Shown in pieces: positions 9,664 to 18,479 of a stretch of DNA of 64,000 bases (its first letter is position 1; each line of letters opens with the position of its first letter). The DNA is from Chryseobacterium gregarium DSM 19109 (GTDB lineage: Bacteria; Bacteroidota; Bacteroidia; Flavobacteriales; Weeksellaceae). Under the pieces are notes generated by a model. The model made no database searches and was not told the DNA's origin. It saw only the letters and a program-made list of their open reading frames with translations. The translations under genes were made by a program, and so were the position numbers. The stretch lies in NCBI RefSeq assembly GCF_000430845.1, contig NZ_AUMU01000001.1, positions 124,001 to 188,000 on the forward strand, read 5' to 3'.

Positions 9664-11211
9664 ATGAAAAATAAAAGATTTATATATAAAGGTATTTCTG
9701 TTTTAATGCTTGCAGGAATTGGTTTTGGAGCTGTTTCTTGTAATAACAGTAATCTTGAAGATGTTCAAAACACCGGAACTTTTGACTCAAACAACTATTT
9801 TCAAAATGAGGAACAATCATATTCGGGTCTTGTCGCTACTTATGATATGCTGAGAAAGTATTCAGGAGGTTTTGAAAATATGGTGACATTTTTTAATGGG
9901 GCCTCGGATGACTTCTATTCAGGAGGAGGAAATTCTTCAGATGGCGCAGGAATTCAAGGATTTTCAAACTATTCTATAAATTCCGTAATTATGCCGGCCA
10001 GTTATTGGAAAGATTATTATCAGGGAATTGCAAAGGCAAACTTGCTATTAGACAGAATTCCTAATGCTAACATGAATGATCAAACCAGAAAAAGATTTAT
10101 TGCAGAAGCTAAAGTTTTGAGATCATTATATTATTTTGAGTTGCTTAGAATGTTCAAAAATATTCCGATGGTTTTAAAACCTATTTTGGTTACAGATGAC
10201 TATTATAATATCCCTCAGGCTAAACCTGAAGATGTTTATAATCAAATAGAAGGAGATATTGTTTCAGCAATTAGCGATCTTCCCATGACGATCAGTACTG
10301 CTAATAAAGCTGAATTAGGAAGAATTACACAAGGTTCGGCTCGTGCTATTTTAGGAAAAATTTATCTTTATGATAAAAAATATACTCAGGCAGCCGCTGA
10401 ATTTGCTCAGGTAAATGGAACTCCGGGAACAACAAGCCAGTATGGATATAAATTAGTGGATAATTTTGCAAGTTTATGGATTATTGATAATAAGTTCACA
10501 TCTGAATCCATTTTAGAAGTGATGCACACTAATGGAAGCAATGCAGATTGGGGATTTTGGGGTACAGGAAAAGATGAAGGAAATTCAATCAATCAAATGG
10601 TAGGAATTGTTTCTTATGGTCTGGTAGATACTTCACCTATTGTTAATAACTCACCAAAAATTCATAAAGGTTGGGGCTTCAATCCGGCAACGGATGACTT
10701 GTTTAGTTTTATGCAGGGAGATCCTCGTTTAGATGCAACAATTTTTAATGCTAGAGCCTTAGTACAACAAAATAAAGTAACATATTCTCCAGGGTTTAAA
10801 GATACAGGATATTTCTTGAATAAATATTTACCAAGAACTGATGATGAAACTACTTTGCCAGGGGTTGTAGAATTGAATTTCCGTCAAAATTACATTGCAA
10901 TCAGATTAGCGGATACTTATTTAATGGAAGCAGAAGCATTAGGAGGATCAGGAACAAGAGCTCAACAATTATTAGATGCTGTAAGAGCTAGGGTTGGTTT
11001 AACATCCGTTCCGGTTTCTATGCAGGCCATTAAAGACGAGAGAAGAAGAGAACTCGCAGGTGAGGGTCACAGATGGTTTGACTTGGTAAGATGGGGAGAT
11101 GCTCCTTCAAAATTAGGATCAAGAGGATTTACAGCAGGTAAAAATGAAATTCTTCCTATCCCATTTAATGAATTGACAAACACCGCTTTAAAACAAAACC
11201 CTGGCTATTAA
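9664..11211 (+). CDS. SusD/RagB family nutrient-binding outer membrane lipoprotein
   Basis: A 515-residue lipoprotein that forms the lid of the SusC channel and binds glycan at the cell surface. The signal peptide ends in a lipobox with Cys26 (FGAVSC). The helical TPR-like body is recognisable from segments such as YWKDYYQGIAKANLLLDRIP, AKVLRSLYYFELLRMFKNIP and the C-terminal family motif RRRELAGEGHRWFDLVRWG near residue 460. I chose the ATG at 9664, which gives a clean lipoprotein signal; an upstream in-frame start would overlap susC. The gene is very AT-rich (14 G/C in bases 10441-10500) compared with the glycosidase genes downstream. Confidence 0.95.
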   Translation: MKNKRFIYKGISVLMLAGIGFGAVSCNNSNLEDVQNTGTFDSNNYFQNEEQSYSGLVATYDMLRKYSGGFENMVTFFNGASDDFYSGGGNSSDGAGIQGFSNYSINSVIMPASYWKDYYQGIAKANLLLDRIPNANMNDQTRKRFIAEAKVLRSLYYFELLRMFKNIPMVLKPILVTDDYYNIPQAKPEDVYNQIEGDIVSAISDLPMTISTANKAELGRITQGSARAILGKIYLYDKKYTQAAAEFAQVNGTPGTTSQYGYKLVDNFASLWIIDNKFTSESILEVMHTNGSNADWGFWGTGKDEGNSINQMVGIVSYGLVDTSPIVNNSPKIHKGWGFNPATDDLFSFMQGDPRLDATIFNARALVQQNKVTYSPGFKDTGYFLNKYLPRTDDETTLPGVVELNFRQNYIAIRLADTYLMEAEALGGSGTRAQQLLDAVRARVGLTSVPVSMQAIKDERRRELAGEGHRWFDLVRWGDAPSKLGSRGFTAGKNEILPIPFNELTNTALKQNPGY

Positions 11212-11230
11212 TCAAGAAAAAAATAAAAAA

Positions 11231-12085
11231 ATGATAACTAAATATATTAATAAAAGTTTCTTAATAAGCTCGGCTATTGTATTTATGGCAGGCTGTACAC
11301 CAGATACCATAGATGGTGACGGAAACGGTCTTGTGCAAAATGCAGTTGATGCTTCTTTTAAAGTTACCAAAACTGCTGAAAATAAATATTCTCTGAGAGC
11401 TAACTCTAATAATTATATTTTCTCTAAATGGAATATAGATGATGATGGTTATAATACAGGAAAAAGTGAAGAAAATATTTTCTTACCTGATGCAGGTACA
11501 TATGTTATTCAACATCAAGCAATAGGTATTGGTGGGGTAATTGGTGGAACTTCAAGTGAGACTATCGTAGTTCCTACCTCAGACCCTATTTCCGGAAATA
11601 TGATCCAAGGAGGTAGATTCGATACACCGGAAGAAATTTCAAAATGGACAGTCCATAAAATAAGTGCTTCCGGAGCCCAGTGGGTTTTTGCTAACAAAAA
11701 AGCTACTATTGTGGCCAATGGTGGCAGTCAGCAGGGTATCTATCAGGCTGTCAATGTAGTGGCAGGGCAGAAATATTCCATTGATTTGGTAGCTTCTTCA
11801 GATTCGGCTTTACAGGATACTTGGTTTGAAGTGTATGTTTTAAATAGCATGCCGGTTACAGGTCAGGATATCGGGGGAACGGTCTACCGTAATATCAATA
11901 CCTGGGCAGGATGCGGAAAGTCTGCATTTAAGGGAAAAGTTTCATCTATTGGCTGTGATGCAGTTAAAAATGCAGGTGTATATACGGCAACGACCACAGG
12001 AACTGTTTACCTGGAAATCAAATGTGGGGGAACTACCGTCAACAGCTTAAGCATAGACAAAGTGGAGTTCCGCAGAATGCAATAA
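11231..12085 (+). CDS. Surface glycan-binding lipoprotein (PKD-like plus CBM-like domains)
   Basis: A 284-residue lipoprotein (lipobox FMAGC, Cys22). Residues about 33-105 look like a PKD/immunoglobulin-like spacer with an AGTYVIQ segment. Residues about 118-284 look like a beta-sandwich carbohydrate-binding module of the CBM4/CBM9 type: GNMIQGGRFDTPEEISKW at its start, YQAVNVVAGQKYSIDL in the middle and YLEIKCGG near the end. It holds the SusE/SusF-like place after SusCD and should capture glucan on the outer leaflet. No enzyme motif is visible. The base composition changes abruptly near 11520, close to the domain boundary: 14 of 60 bases are G/C at 11401-11460, but 29 of 60 at 11701-11760. 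Confidence 0.7.
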   Translation: MITKYINKSFLISSAIVFMAGCTPDTIDGDGNGLVQNAVDASFKVTKTAENKYSLRANSNNYIFSKWNIDDDGYNTGKSEENIFLPDAGTYVIQHQAIGIGGVIGGTSSETIVVPTSDPISGNMIQGGRFDTPEEISKWTVHKISASGAQWVFANKKATIVANGGSQQGIYQAVNVVAGQKYSIDLVASSDSALQDTWFEVYVLNSMPVTGQDIGGTVYRNINTWAGCGKSAFKGKVSSIGCDAVKNAGVYTATTTGTVYLEIKCGGTTVNSLSIDKVEFRRMQ

Positions 12086-12107
12086 ATTATTACATACAAA
12101 TTTCAAT

Positions 12108-13568
12108 ATGATTTCACAATATTCATATAGTTTCTTTAGAGGTGCTGCACTTTGCGGTGTAGCACTTCTTTCTTTTTTTAACTGCAGCAGTACTTCTTCG
12201 GATTTGTCAAATAATGATAATCCCGGAAATGGCGGTGGAACCGGCACAGGGGATCCTGTACAGGTATGGCTCACAAAAGGAGACCAGTCGATAAAACTTC
12301 AGCAACAGGGCAATGCAGCCTTTTCCGGAACTACAGGTACGGGAACAATTATTGAAGTAGATGCTTCACAGGTTTTCCAGACCGTGGACGGTTTCGGCTA
12401 TACCCTCACAGGAGGAAGTGTGCAGGTCATCAATCAGCTGGGTACAGCCAAAAAACAGGAACTGTTAAATGACCTGTTCAGCAGTTCAGGAATCGGAGTA
12501 AGCTACTTAAGAATCAGTATCGGCGCTTCGGATCTTAACAGTGAAGTTTTTACTTATAATGATTTACCAGCCGGACAGACGGATGCAAATCTTTTACAGT
12601 TCAGCCTTACAAAAGACCAGGCTGTTATTCAGATGTTAAAAGATATCCTGGTGATCAACCCCAATATCAAAATCCTCGCTACGCCATGGACGGCTCCGGT
12701 GTGGATGAAAGACAACGGAAACAGTATCGGCGGAAGCTTAAAACCAGAATATTACAGTGTTTATGCCAAATACTTTGTAAAATATATTCAGGCCATGCAG
12801 GTTGAGGGAATTAAGATTGATGCCATTACGCCTCAGAATGAACCTCTGCATCCCGGCAATAATCCGAGCATGTACATGGCAGCAGGAGATCAGGCAACTT
12901 TTATTAAAGCTCATTTAGGTCCCGCTTTCCAGGCTGCCAATATCAATACCAAGATTATTGCCTATGATCATAATTGTGATAATCCGGCCTATCCTTTGGC
13001 TGTTTTAAATGATCCCGCAGCAAATCCTTTTGTAGACGGTTCAGCATTTCATTTATATTCCGGTGATATTTCCGCTTTAGGAACCGTACATAATCTGTTC
13101 CCGAATAAAAATGTGTATTTCACCGAACAATGGACAAGCTCTACAGGAAATTTCTCAGGAGATCTGGACTGGCATGTGAAAAACATTATTATCGGTTCCA
13201 TGAGGAACTGGAGCAGGAATGCACTAGAATGGAATGTCGCTAATGATGCATCGTTCGGGCCGCATACGCCGGGCGGATGTACGCAATGTAAAGGTGCTGT
13301 TACCATTACTGGCGCATCGGGATATGAAAAAAATGTAGCCTATTATATCATTGCCCATGCTTCAAAATTTGTTCCGGCAAATTCTCAGAGAATCGCCTCT
13401 ACACAGGGAGATAACCTTTCAACGGTAGCTTTTAAAACACCTCAGGGAAAAACGGTTTTAATTGTACAGAACAGCAATTCCGGAGACAAGGCATTTAGTA
13501 TTAAGTATAATCAGAAAACCGCTTCCGTTACCATGCCCGGAATTTCTACAGCGACCTATATTTTTTAA
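12108..13568 (+). CDS. Glycoside hydrolase family 30 lipoprotein, probable beta-1,6-glucanase
   Basis: A 486-residue GH30 enzyme. An N-terminal lipoprotein-type signal ends near Cys26 (LSFFNC, a weak lipobox), followed by a flexible Asn/Gly/Thr linker (31-50). The retaining catalytic pair is visible: acid/base Glu245 in ITPQNEPLH and nucleophile Glu340 in VYFTEQWTS. The C-terminal beta domain ends at GISTATYIF. A GH30 next to SusCD, a binding protein and GH3 resembles the beta-1,6-glucan locus of Bacteroides thetaiotaomicron, so endo-beta-1,6-glucanase activity is the best guess. The GH30 subfamily could not be assigned by eye, so other specificities of the family remain possible. Lipidation would place it at the cell surface. 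Confidence 0.85.
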   Translation: MISQYSYSFFRGAALCGVALLSFFNCSSTSSDLSNNDNPGNGGGTGTGDPVQVWLTKGDQSIKLQQQGNAAFSGTTGTGTIIEVDASQVFQTVDGFGYTLTGGSVQVINQLGTAKKQELLNDLFSSSGIGVSYLRISIGASDLNSEVFTYNDLPAGQTDANLLQFSLTKDQAVIQMLKDILVINPNIKILATPWTAPVWMKDNGNSIGGSLKPEYYSVYAKYFVKYIQAMQVEGIKIDAITPQNEPLHPGNNPSMYMAAGDQATFIKAHLGPAFQAANINTKIIAYDHNCDNPAYPLAVLNDPAANPFVDGSAFHLYSGDISALGTVHNLFPNKNVYFTEQWTSSTGNFSGDLDWHVKNIIIGSMRNWSRNALEWNVANDASFGPHTPGGCTQCKGAVTITGASGYEKNVAYYIIAHASKFVPANSQRIASTQGDNLSTVAFKTPQGKTVLIVQNSNSGDKAFSIKYNQKTASVTMPGISTATYIF

Positions 13569-13577
13569 AGTAAAACC

Positions 13578-15800
13578 ATGAGGAAAATTTCATTCGTATT
13601 ACTATTATCAGCATTCGGAATAAATGTATTCGGGCAAAAGACAATAGATCAGAAAGTTTCTGAGCTGTTGTCTAAAATGACGTTGGAGGAAAAAGTAGGG
13701 CAGCTGGTTCAGTACAGCGGTTTTGAATACGCCACAGGCCCTCAGAATTCCAATTCGGCAACGGTTTTAGATGAAATTAAAAAAGGAAAAGTAGGTTCTA
13801 TGCTCAATGTATCAGGTGCTGAAGAAACCAGGAATTTCCAGAAGCTGGCTTTACAGTCAAGGCTAAAAATTCCTTTGCTGTTCGGCCAGGATGTGATCCA
13901 CGGGTACCGGACAACGTTTCCCGTGAACCTGGGGCAGGCAGCAAGCTGGGATCTGGCTTTGATAGAAAAATCAGAAAGGATTGCGGCTACGGAAGCCTCG
14001 GCGTACGGAATCCACTGGACATTTGCTCCGATGGTCGACATTGCCAGAGACCCGAGATGGGGCAGGGTGATGGAAGGTTCAGGGGAAGATACGTATTTGG
14101 GAACCCAGATCGGTCTGGCAAGAATCAGGGGGTTTCAGGGAAAAGGTCTTGGAAACCTTGATGCGATAATGGCCTGTGCAAAACATTTTGCCGCCTATGG
14201 AGGGGCAGTCGGCGGAAGAGATTACAATTCAGTCGACATGAGTTTACGCCAGTTGAATGAGACTTATCTGCCGCCTTTTAAAGCAGCGGCAGAAGCCGGT
14301 GTGGCCACGTTCATGAATTCTTTCAATGACATTAACGGAATTCCCGCAACGGCGAACAAATATATCCTGAGAGACTTATTGAAAGGCCAATGGAACTATC
14401 AGGGTTTTGTGGTCTCAGACTGGGGAAGCATCGGTGAGATGGTGCCTCACGGGTACGCAAAAGACAATAAAGAAGCTTCGGAAAAAGCCATTCTTGCCGG
14501 AAGCGATATGGATATGGAAAGCCGTGCCTACATGGCCGAACTTCCTAAATTGGTTCAGGAAGGGAAAGTGGATCCCAAGTTAATTGATGATGCAGCCAGA
14601 AGGATTTTACTTAAAAAATTTGAAATGGGGCTGTTTGATGATCCTTACCGGTTCAGCAATGAAAAAAGACAGAAAGAGCAGTTAAACAATAAAGAAAACA
14701 GAAAGTTCGGAAGGGAATTCGGTTCGAAAAGTATTGTTTTATTAAAGAATCAAAAAAATATTCTTCCGCTTTCAAGATCTGTAAAAACCGTGGCACTAAT
14801 CGGGCCTTTCGGAAAAGAGACGGTTGCGAATCACGGGTTTTGGTCAGTCGCTTTTAAGGATGACAGCCAGAGGATTGTGACGCAGTTTGACGGGATTAAA
14901 GATCAGTTGGATAAAAATTCGACATTACTCTATGCAAAAGGAGCCAATGTTGATGACCAGGACAAATCCATGTTTGCCGAAGCGGTGGAAACGGCAAAAA
15001 AAGCAGACGTTGTGATTATGACTTTGGGTGAAGGTCATGCCATGAGCGGCGAGGCCAAAAGCAGAAGCAGTATCCGTTTTTCGGGAGTTCAGGGAGATTT
15101 GCTAAAAGAAATTGCCAAAACCGGAAAACCGGTTGTGCTGATGATCAATGCCGGAAGGCCTTTGGTATTCGACTGGGCTGCTGACAACATTCCTGCGATT
15201 ATGTATACCTGGTGGCTGGGAACGGAAGCCGGAAACGCTATTGCAGATGTGCTTTTCGGAACCGTAAATCCGGCCGGGAAACTTCCGATGACGTTTCCAA
15301 GAACGGAAGGTCAGATTCCGGTATATTACAATCATTACAATACCGGAAGGCCGGCTAAAAATAATACCGACAGAAATTACGTTTCTGCTTATATTGATCT
15401 GGATAATGACCCGAAATTTCCGTTCGGATACGGTTTAAGCTACACGAATTTTAAATATTCTGACATGAATTTAAGTGCCGCAGACCTTAAGGGGAACCAG
15501 ACGTTGAATATCAGTGTCAACATTGCCAATACCGGGAATTATGACGGTGAAGAAGTGGTGCAGATGTACCTCAGGGATCTGGTAGGCAAAGTCGTAAGGC
15601 CTGTAAAAGAGCTGAAAGGTTTCCGGAAAGTATTCATCAGAAAAGGAGAAAGCAAAACGGTAAACTTTACACTGACTCCGGAAAATCTCAAATTTTATGA
15701 TGATGAATTGAACTATGACTGGGAAGCCGGAGAATTTGAGATCATGGTCGGAACCGATTCACAACAGGTTCAGACAAAAAAAATCAATTGGTTAAAATAA
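13578..15800 (+). CDS. bglX: Periplasmic beta-glucosidase, GH3 (BglX-like)
   Basis: A 740-residue GH3 exo-enzyme that releases glucose from the non-reducing end of beta-glucan oligosaccharides. A standard signal peptide ends at about VFGQ (20). The (beta/alpha)8 domain contains the substrate-binding KHFAAYG (202-208) and nucleophile Asp281 in GFVVSDWGS. The alpha/beta sandwich domain (about 390-600) carries LGEGHAMSGEAKSR with the likely acid/base region. A fibronectin-III-like domain ends the protein (PVKELKGFRKV). There is no lipobox, so a periplasmic location is likely. It begins 9 bases after the GH30 stop and is clearly part of the same operon. Confidence 0.92.
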   Translation: MRKISFVLLLSAFGINVFGQKTIDQKVSELLSKMTLEEKVGQLVQYSGFEYATGPQNSNSATVLDEIKKGKVGSMLNVSGAEETRNFQKLALQSRLKIPLLFGQDVIHGYRTTFPVNLGQAASWDLALIEKSERIAATEASAYGIHWTFAPMVDIARDPRWGRVMEGSGEDTYLGTQIGLARIRGFQGKGLGNLDAIMACAKHFAAYGGAVGGRDYNSVDMSLRQLNETYLPPFKAAAEAGVATFMNSFNDINGIPATANKYILRDLLKGQWNYQGFVVSDWGSIGEMVPHGYAKDNKEASEKAILAGSDMDMESRAYMAELPKLVQEGKVDPKLIDDAARRILLKKFEMGLFDDPYRFSNEKRQKEQLNNKENRKFGREFGSKSIVLLKNQKNILPLSRSVKTVALIGPFGKETVANHGFWSVAFKDDSQRIVTQFDGIKDQLDKNSTLLYAKGANVDDQDKSMFAEAVETAKKADVVIMTLGEGHAMSGEAKSRSSIRFSGVQGDLLKEIAKTGKPVVLMINAGRPLVFDWAADNIPAIMYTWWLGTEAGNAIADVLFGTVNPAGKLPMTFPRTEGQIPVYYNHYNTGRPAKNNTDRNYVSAYIDLDNDPKFPFGYGLSYTNFKYSDMNLSAADLKGNQTLNISVNIANTGNYDGEEVVQMYLRDLVGKVVRPVKELKGFRKVFIRKGESKTVNFTLTPENLKFYDDELNYDWEAGEFEIMVGTDSQQVQTKKINWLK

Positions 15801-15826
15801 ATAATAGTTACTTTTACTTCACTGAG

Positions 15827-15847
15827 AGCGGGATGAAACCCGCTTTT
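15827..15847 (+). terminator. Short hairpin between GH3 and GH16 (weak terminator or attenuator)
   Basis: AGCGGG (15827-15832) pairs with CCCGCT (15839-15844) around a 6-base loop and is followed by only TTT. It may partly end the SusCD-GH30-GH3 transcript before GH16 or protect the 3' end after processing. Confidence 0.4.
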
Positions 15848-15892
15848 GGCGGTAACAGACATTAATTTTTTAATGGAACTGAATGGGAACTG

Positions 15893-15974
15893 CTGTCATT
15901 TTGAACAAAGTAGGGAAGATGGAGAATCTCTGAAATCGTTATGAGAAGAGACTATTCATACCTCAGAATGACAG
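15893..15974. repeat. REP-like palindromic intergenic repeat element
   Basis: CTGTCATTTTGA (15893-15904) is matched 70 bases later by TCAGAATGACAG (15963-15974), an inverted pair of 12 bases with one G-T mismatch. Between them lies GAGAATCTC-like sequence. Elements with CTGTCATTCTGA arms and a GAATCTC core are common between genes in Flavobacteriia genomes (recalled, not searched here). No second copy was noticed in this window. Confidence 0.6.
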
Positions 15975-15996
15975 AACTAACTTTTAATATTAGATC

Positions 15997-16812
15997 ATGA
16001 GAATGAAATTCCAACCTATTTTTAATCTGCTCATCGGGGGAATACTGCTTTTTTCTCTTTCGGATTGTGCTGCAAATCAGCCTGATCCTAACAGAAAACT
16101 GATATGGAACGATGAGTTCAACGGAAAAGGTTTACCCGATCCATCAAAATGGAATTACGATGTCGGCGGCAGTGGTTTCGGAAATGAAGAATCCCAGTTT
16201 TATACTAAAAACCGTACGGAAAATGCAAGAATGGAAAAGGGAAACCTGGTGATTGAAGCCAGGAAAGAAAACTGGGAAGATAATAAATATACTTCAGCGA
16301 GGCTTTTAACCAAAGGGAAGTTTTCCTTTCAGTACGGAACGGTAGAAGTTCGTGCCAAACTTCCGAAAGGGCGCGGCACGTGGCCGGCTATCTGGATGCT
16401 GAGCGAAAAGATGAGGACCTGGCCGAATGACGGGGAATTGGATATTATGGAACATGTAGGCTATAACCAGGGATATATTCATGCATCGGTCCATACCAAA
16501 AATTATAACCATAAAATCAATACCCAGAAAACGGATACGGTCTTTGTGAAGGATGCCAGTGAAAAATTCCATGTCTATAAATTAGACTGGACCCCGAAAA
16601 GAATTGATGCTTATGTTGATAACCAGAAGTTCTTTACATGTGAAAATATAGAGAAAACTTATTCGGCATGGCCTTTTGACCAGCCGTATTTTATTATTTT
16701 AAACCTGGCAATCGGAGGGTTCTGGGGCGGGAAAGAAGGGATCGATGATACCATTTTCCCCCAGAAGTATTACATCGATTACGTAAGGGTTTATAAAAAC
16801 GGCTCCTATTAA
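15997..16812 (+). CDS. GH16 family laminarinase-type endo-beta-glucanase, lipoprotein
   Basis: A 271-residue GH16 enzyme. The N-terminal signal has a lipobox LSDC with Cys24. The concanavalin-like jelly roll shows the retaining active site ELDIME (nucleophile Glu147, Asp149, acid/base Glu152) within NDGELDIMEHVG, flanked by WPAIWML and later by FDQPYFIILNLAIGGFWGG, as in bacterial laminarinases that cut internal beta-1,3 bonds. No extra binding module is attached. It is separated from the GH3 gene by 196 bases holding a hairpin and a repeat element, so it may have its own promoter. Lipidation suggests it acts at the cell surface on polymeric glucan. Confidence 0.9.
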   Translation: MRMKFQPIFNLLIGGILLFSLSDCAANQPDPNRKLIWNDEFNGKGLPDPSKWNYDVGGSGFGNEESQFYTKNRTENARMEKGNLVIEARKENWEDNKYTSARLLTKGKFSFQYGTVEVRAKLPKGRGTWPAIWMLSEKMRTWPNDGELDIMEHVGYNQGYIHASVHTKNYNHKINTQKTDTVFVKDASEKFHVYKLDWTPKRIDAYVDNQKFFTCENIEKTYSAWPFDQPYFIILNLAIGGFWGGKEGIDDTIFPQKYYIDYVRVYKNGSY

Positions 16813-16897
16813 AATTGCTTTTATAAAAGAGCTGAAAATTCAGGAGAATTTCTAACGAATTAGATCATTAGAGTAGTAAAACAGAAAGAAGAAAGAA

Positions 16898-18337
16898 ATG
16901 AAGAAACTTATTGTAAGTTGTTTGGTAGCAGGAATGGCTGTAAATGCCAATGCTCAGAATTACTGGAAAAAAAATGCAGGGAAACCGGCAAAAGTAATTT
17001 TTACCGGTTCTAAGACGAACGAAAAAATGGTTGATAAAGGGACTGTAAAATTCGAGAAGATGGCTCAGCCGAAAGAAACGGATGCCTGTATTTTTGTGGA
17101 TCCGGATTTTAAATATCAGAAATTAATCGGAATCGGGGGCGCCATTACGGATGCTTCAGCCGAAACTTTTTACAAACTCCCTAAAAATAAGCAGAAAGAA
17201 ATTATTGATGCCTATTACGGAAAAAATGGATTAGGATATACGGTTGTCCGTACTAATATGAACTCATGTGATTTCTCAAGCGATTCTTATACCTATGTTC
17301 AGGACAATGATGCTTCATTGAAATCATTTAATGTAGCGCATGATGAAAAATTTAAGATTCCGATGATCAAAGAAGCGCAGAAAGCGATCGGCAATGATTT
17401 TACCTTTTATTTTTCACCCTGGAGTCCACCGGCCTGGATGAAATCGAACAAAAGCATGCTGAAAGGAGGAAGGCTGGATAACACCTTCTATCAGACCTGG
17501 GCAGATTATTATATTAAATTCATTAAAGAATACGAAAAAAGAGGGATTAACATCTGGGGACTGACAATCCAGAATGAGCCGATGGCAACACAGACTTGGG
17601 AATCCTGTATTTATACCGCAGACGAAGAAGGGAAGTTCCTTAAGAAAAATCTCGGCCCAACGCTTTGGAAAAACGGCTATAAAGATAAAAAAGTAATGAT
17701 CTGGGATCATAACCGTGACCTGATCTATCAGAGAGCAACCACCACCTTAAGCGATCCCGAAACTTCAAAATATGCTTCAGGAATCGGATATCACTGGTAT
17801 GAAACCTGGAATAACAAAACCCAGCTTTTCGATAATTTACTGGAAACCCAAAGGGCTTTTCCGGATAAATTCCTTGCCTTTACGGAAGGCTGTAAAGAAC
17901 AGTTTGATATGGCTAAAATTTACGACGTCAGTTTAGGGGAATTGTACGGAAGGAATATGATCAACGATTTTAATAAAGGAACCGCTTTATGGACCGACTG
18001 GAATGTCCTCCTGGACGAAACCGGCGGCCCGAATCATGTCGGGAATTTCTGTTTCGCACCCATCATCGCTGATACTAAAACCGGAGAGGTTCATTATACC
18101 TATGAATATTATTATGTAGGCCATGTTTCAAAATTCATCAAGCCCAATGCCCAAAGAATCGGAAGTTCATCCAACAGGGCTGCTCTGACCTCCACAACGT
18201 TTATGAATGAAAACGGACAATTGGTTACTGTCATCATGAATGATTCCGATCAGGACATTGATACGAATCTTTGGATTGAAGGAATGTCGGCTAAGCTGTC
18301 AGCTCCCGCGCATTCGATACAGACGGTTATTTTATAA
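16898..18337 (+). CDS. Glycoside hydrolase family 30, second copy, secreted/periplasmic
   Basis: A 479-residue GH30 enzyme only distantly similar to the one at 12108. A normal signal peptide ends at NANAQ (20) with no lipobox. Catalytic residues: acid/base Glu227 in LTIQNEPMA and nucleophile Glu330 in LAFTEGCKE. The barrel also shows FSPWSPPAWMKSN (172-184), typical of the glucosylceramidase-like side of GH30. The C-terminal beta-sandwich ends with HSIQTVIL. It may act on beta-1,6 branches or as an exo-beta-glucosidase in the periplasm; subfamily and linkage cannot be fixed from sequence reading. It is the last gene of the glucan locus, followed by a strong terminator. Confidence 0.85.
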   Translation: MKKLIVSCLVAGMAVNANAQNYWKKNAGKPAKVIFTGSKTNEKMVDKGTVKFEKMAQPKETDACIFVDPDFKYQKLIGIGGAITDASAETFYKLPKNKQKEIIDAYYGKNGLGYTVVRTNMNSCDFSSDSYTYVQDNDASLKSFNVAHDEKFKIPMIKEAQKAIGNDFTFYFSPWSPPAWMKSNKSMLKGGRLDNTFYQTWADYYIKFIKEYEKRGINIWGLTIQNEPMATQTWESCIYTADEEGKFLKKNLGPTLWKNGYKDKKVMIWDHNRDLIYQRATTTLSDPETSKYASGIGYHWYETWNNKTQLFDNLLETQRAFPDKFLAFTEGCKEQFDMAKIYDVSLGELYGRNMINDFNKGTALWTDWNVLLDETGGPNHVGNFCFAPIIADTKTGEVHYTYEYYYVGHVSKFIKPNAQRIGSSSNRAALTSTTFMNENGQLVTVIMNDSDQDIDTNLWIEGMSAKLSAPAHSIQTVIL

Positions 18338-18366
18338 AAGACTTCATATTAGATTATTTTTTTAGA

Positions 18367-18396
18367 AGCGGCGGCACTAAAGGTGCCGCCGCTTTC
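18367..18396 (+). terminator. Strong intrinsic terminator ending the glucan locus
   Basis: AGCGGCGGCAC (18367-18377) and GTGCCGCCGCT (18383-18393) form an 11-bp perfect GC-rich stem with a 5-base loop, followed by a short T run. It lies 30 bases after the second GH30 stop. Confidence 0.85.
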
Positions 18397-18417
18397 CTAT
18401 TAAAATTTCCTGCAGAT

Positions 18418-18444
18418 AAAAAAGCCGAAACAATTTGTTTCGGC
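18418..18444 (-). terminator. Intrinsic terminator of fabI
   Basis: GCCGAAAC (18424-18431) pairs perfectly with GTTTCGGC (18437-18444). On the minus strand the stem is followed by six T residues (18418-18423 read as A on the plus strand), just beyond the fabI stop. Confidence 0.85.
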
Positions 18445-18479
18445 ATGGGGAGTATGTTATAAAAATATTTCAATAATAA

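Noticed and set aside
15989..16872. ATTAGATCATxAGA found before both GH16 and the second GH30
   Set aside because: 13 of 14 bases match, but in one case it includes the start codon; AT-rich leader similarity is not enough to call a regulatory site.
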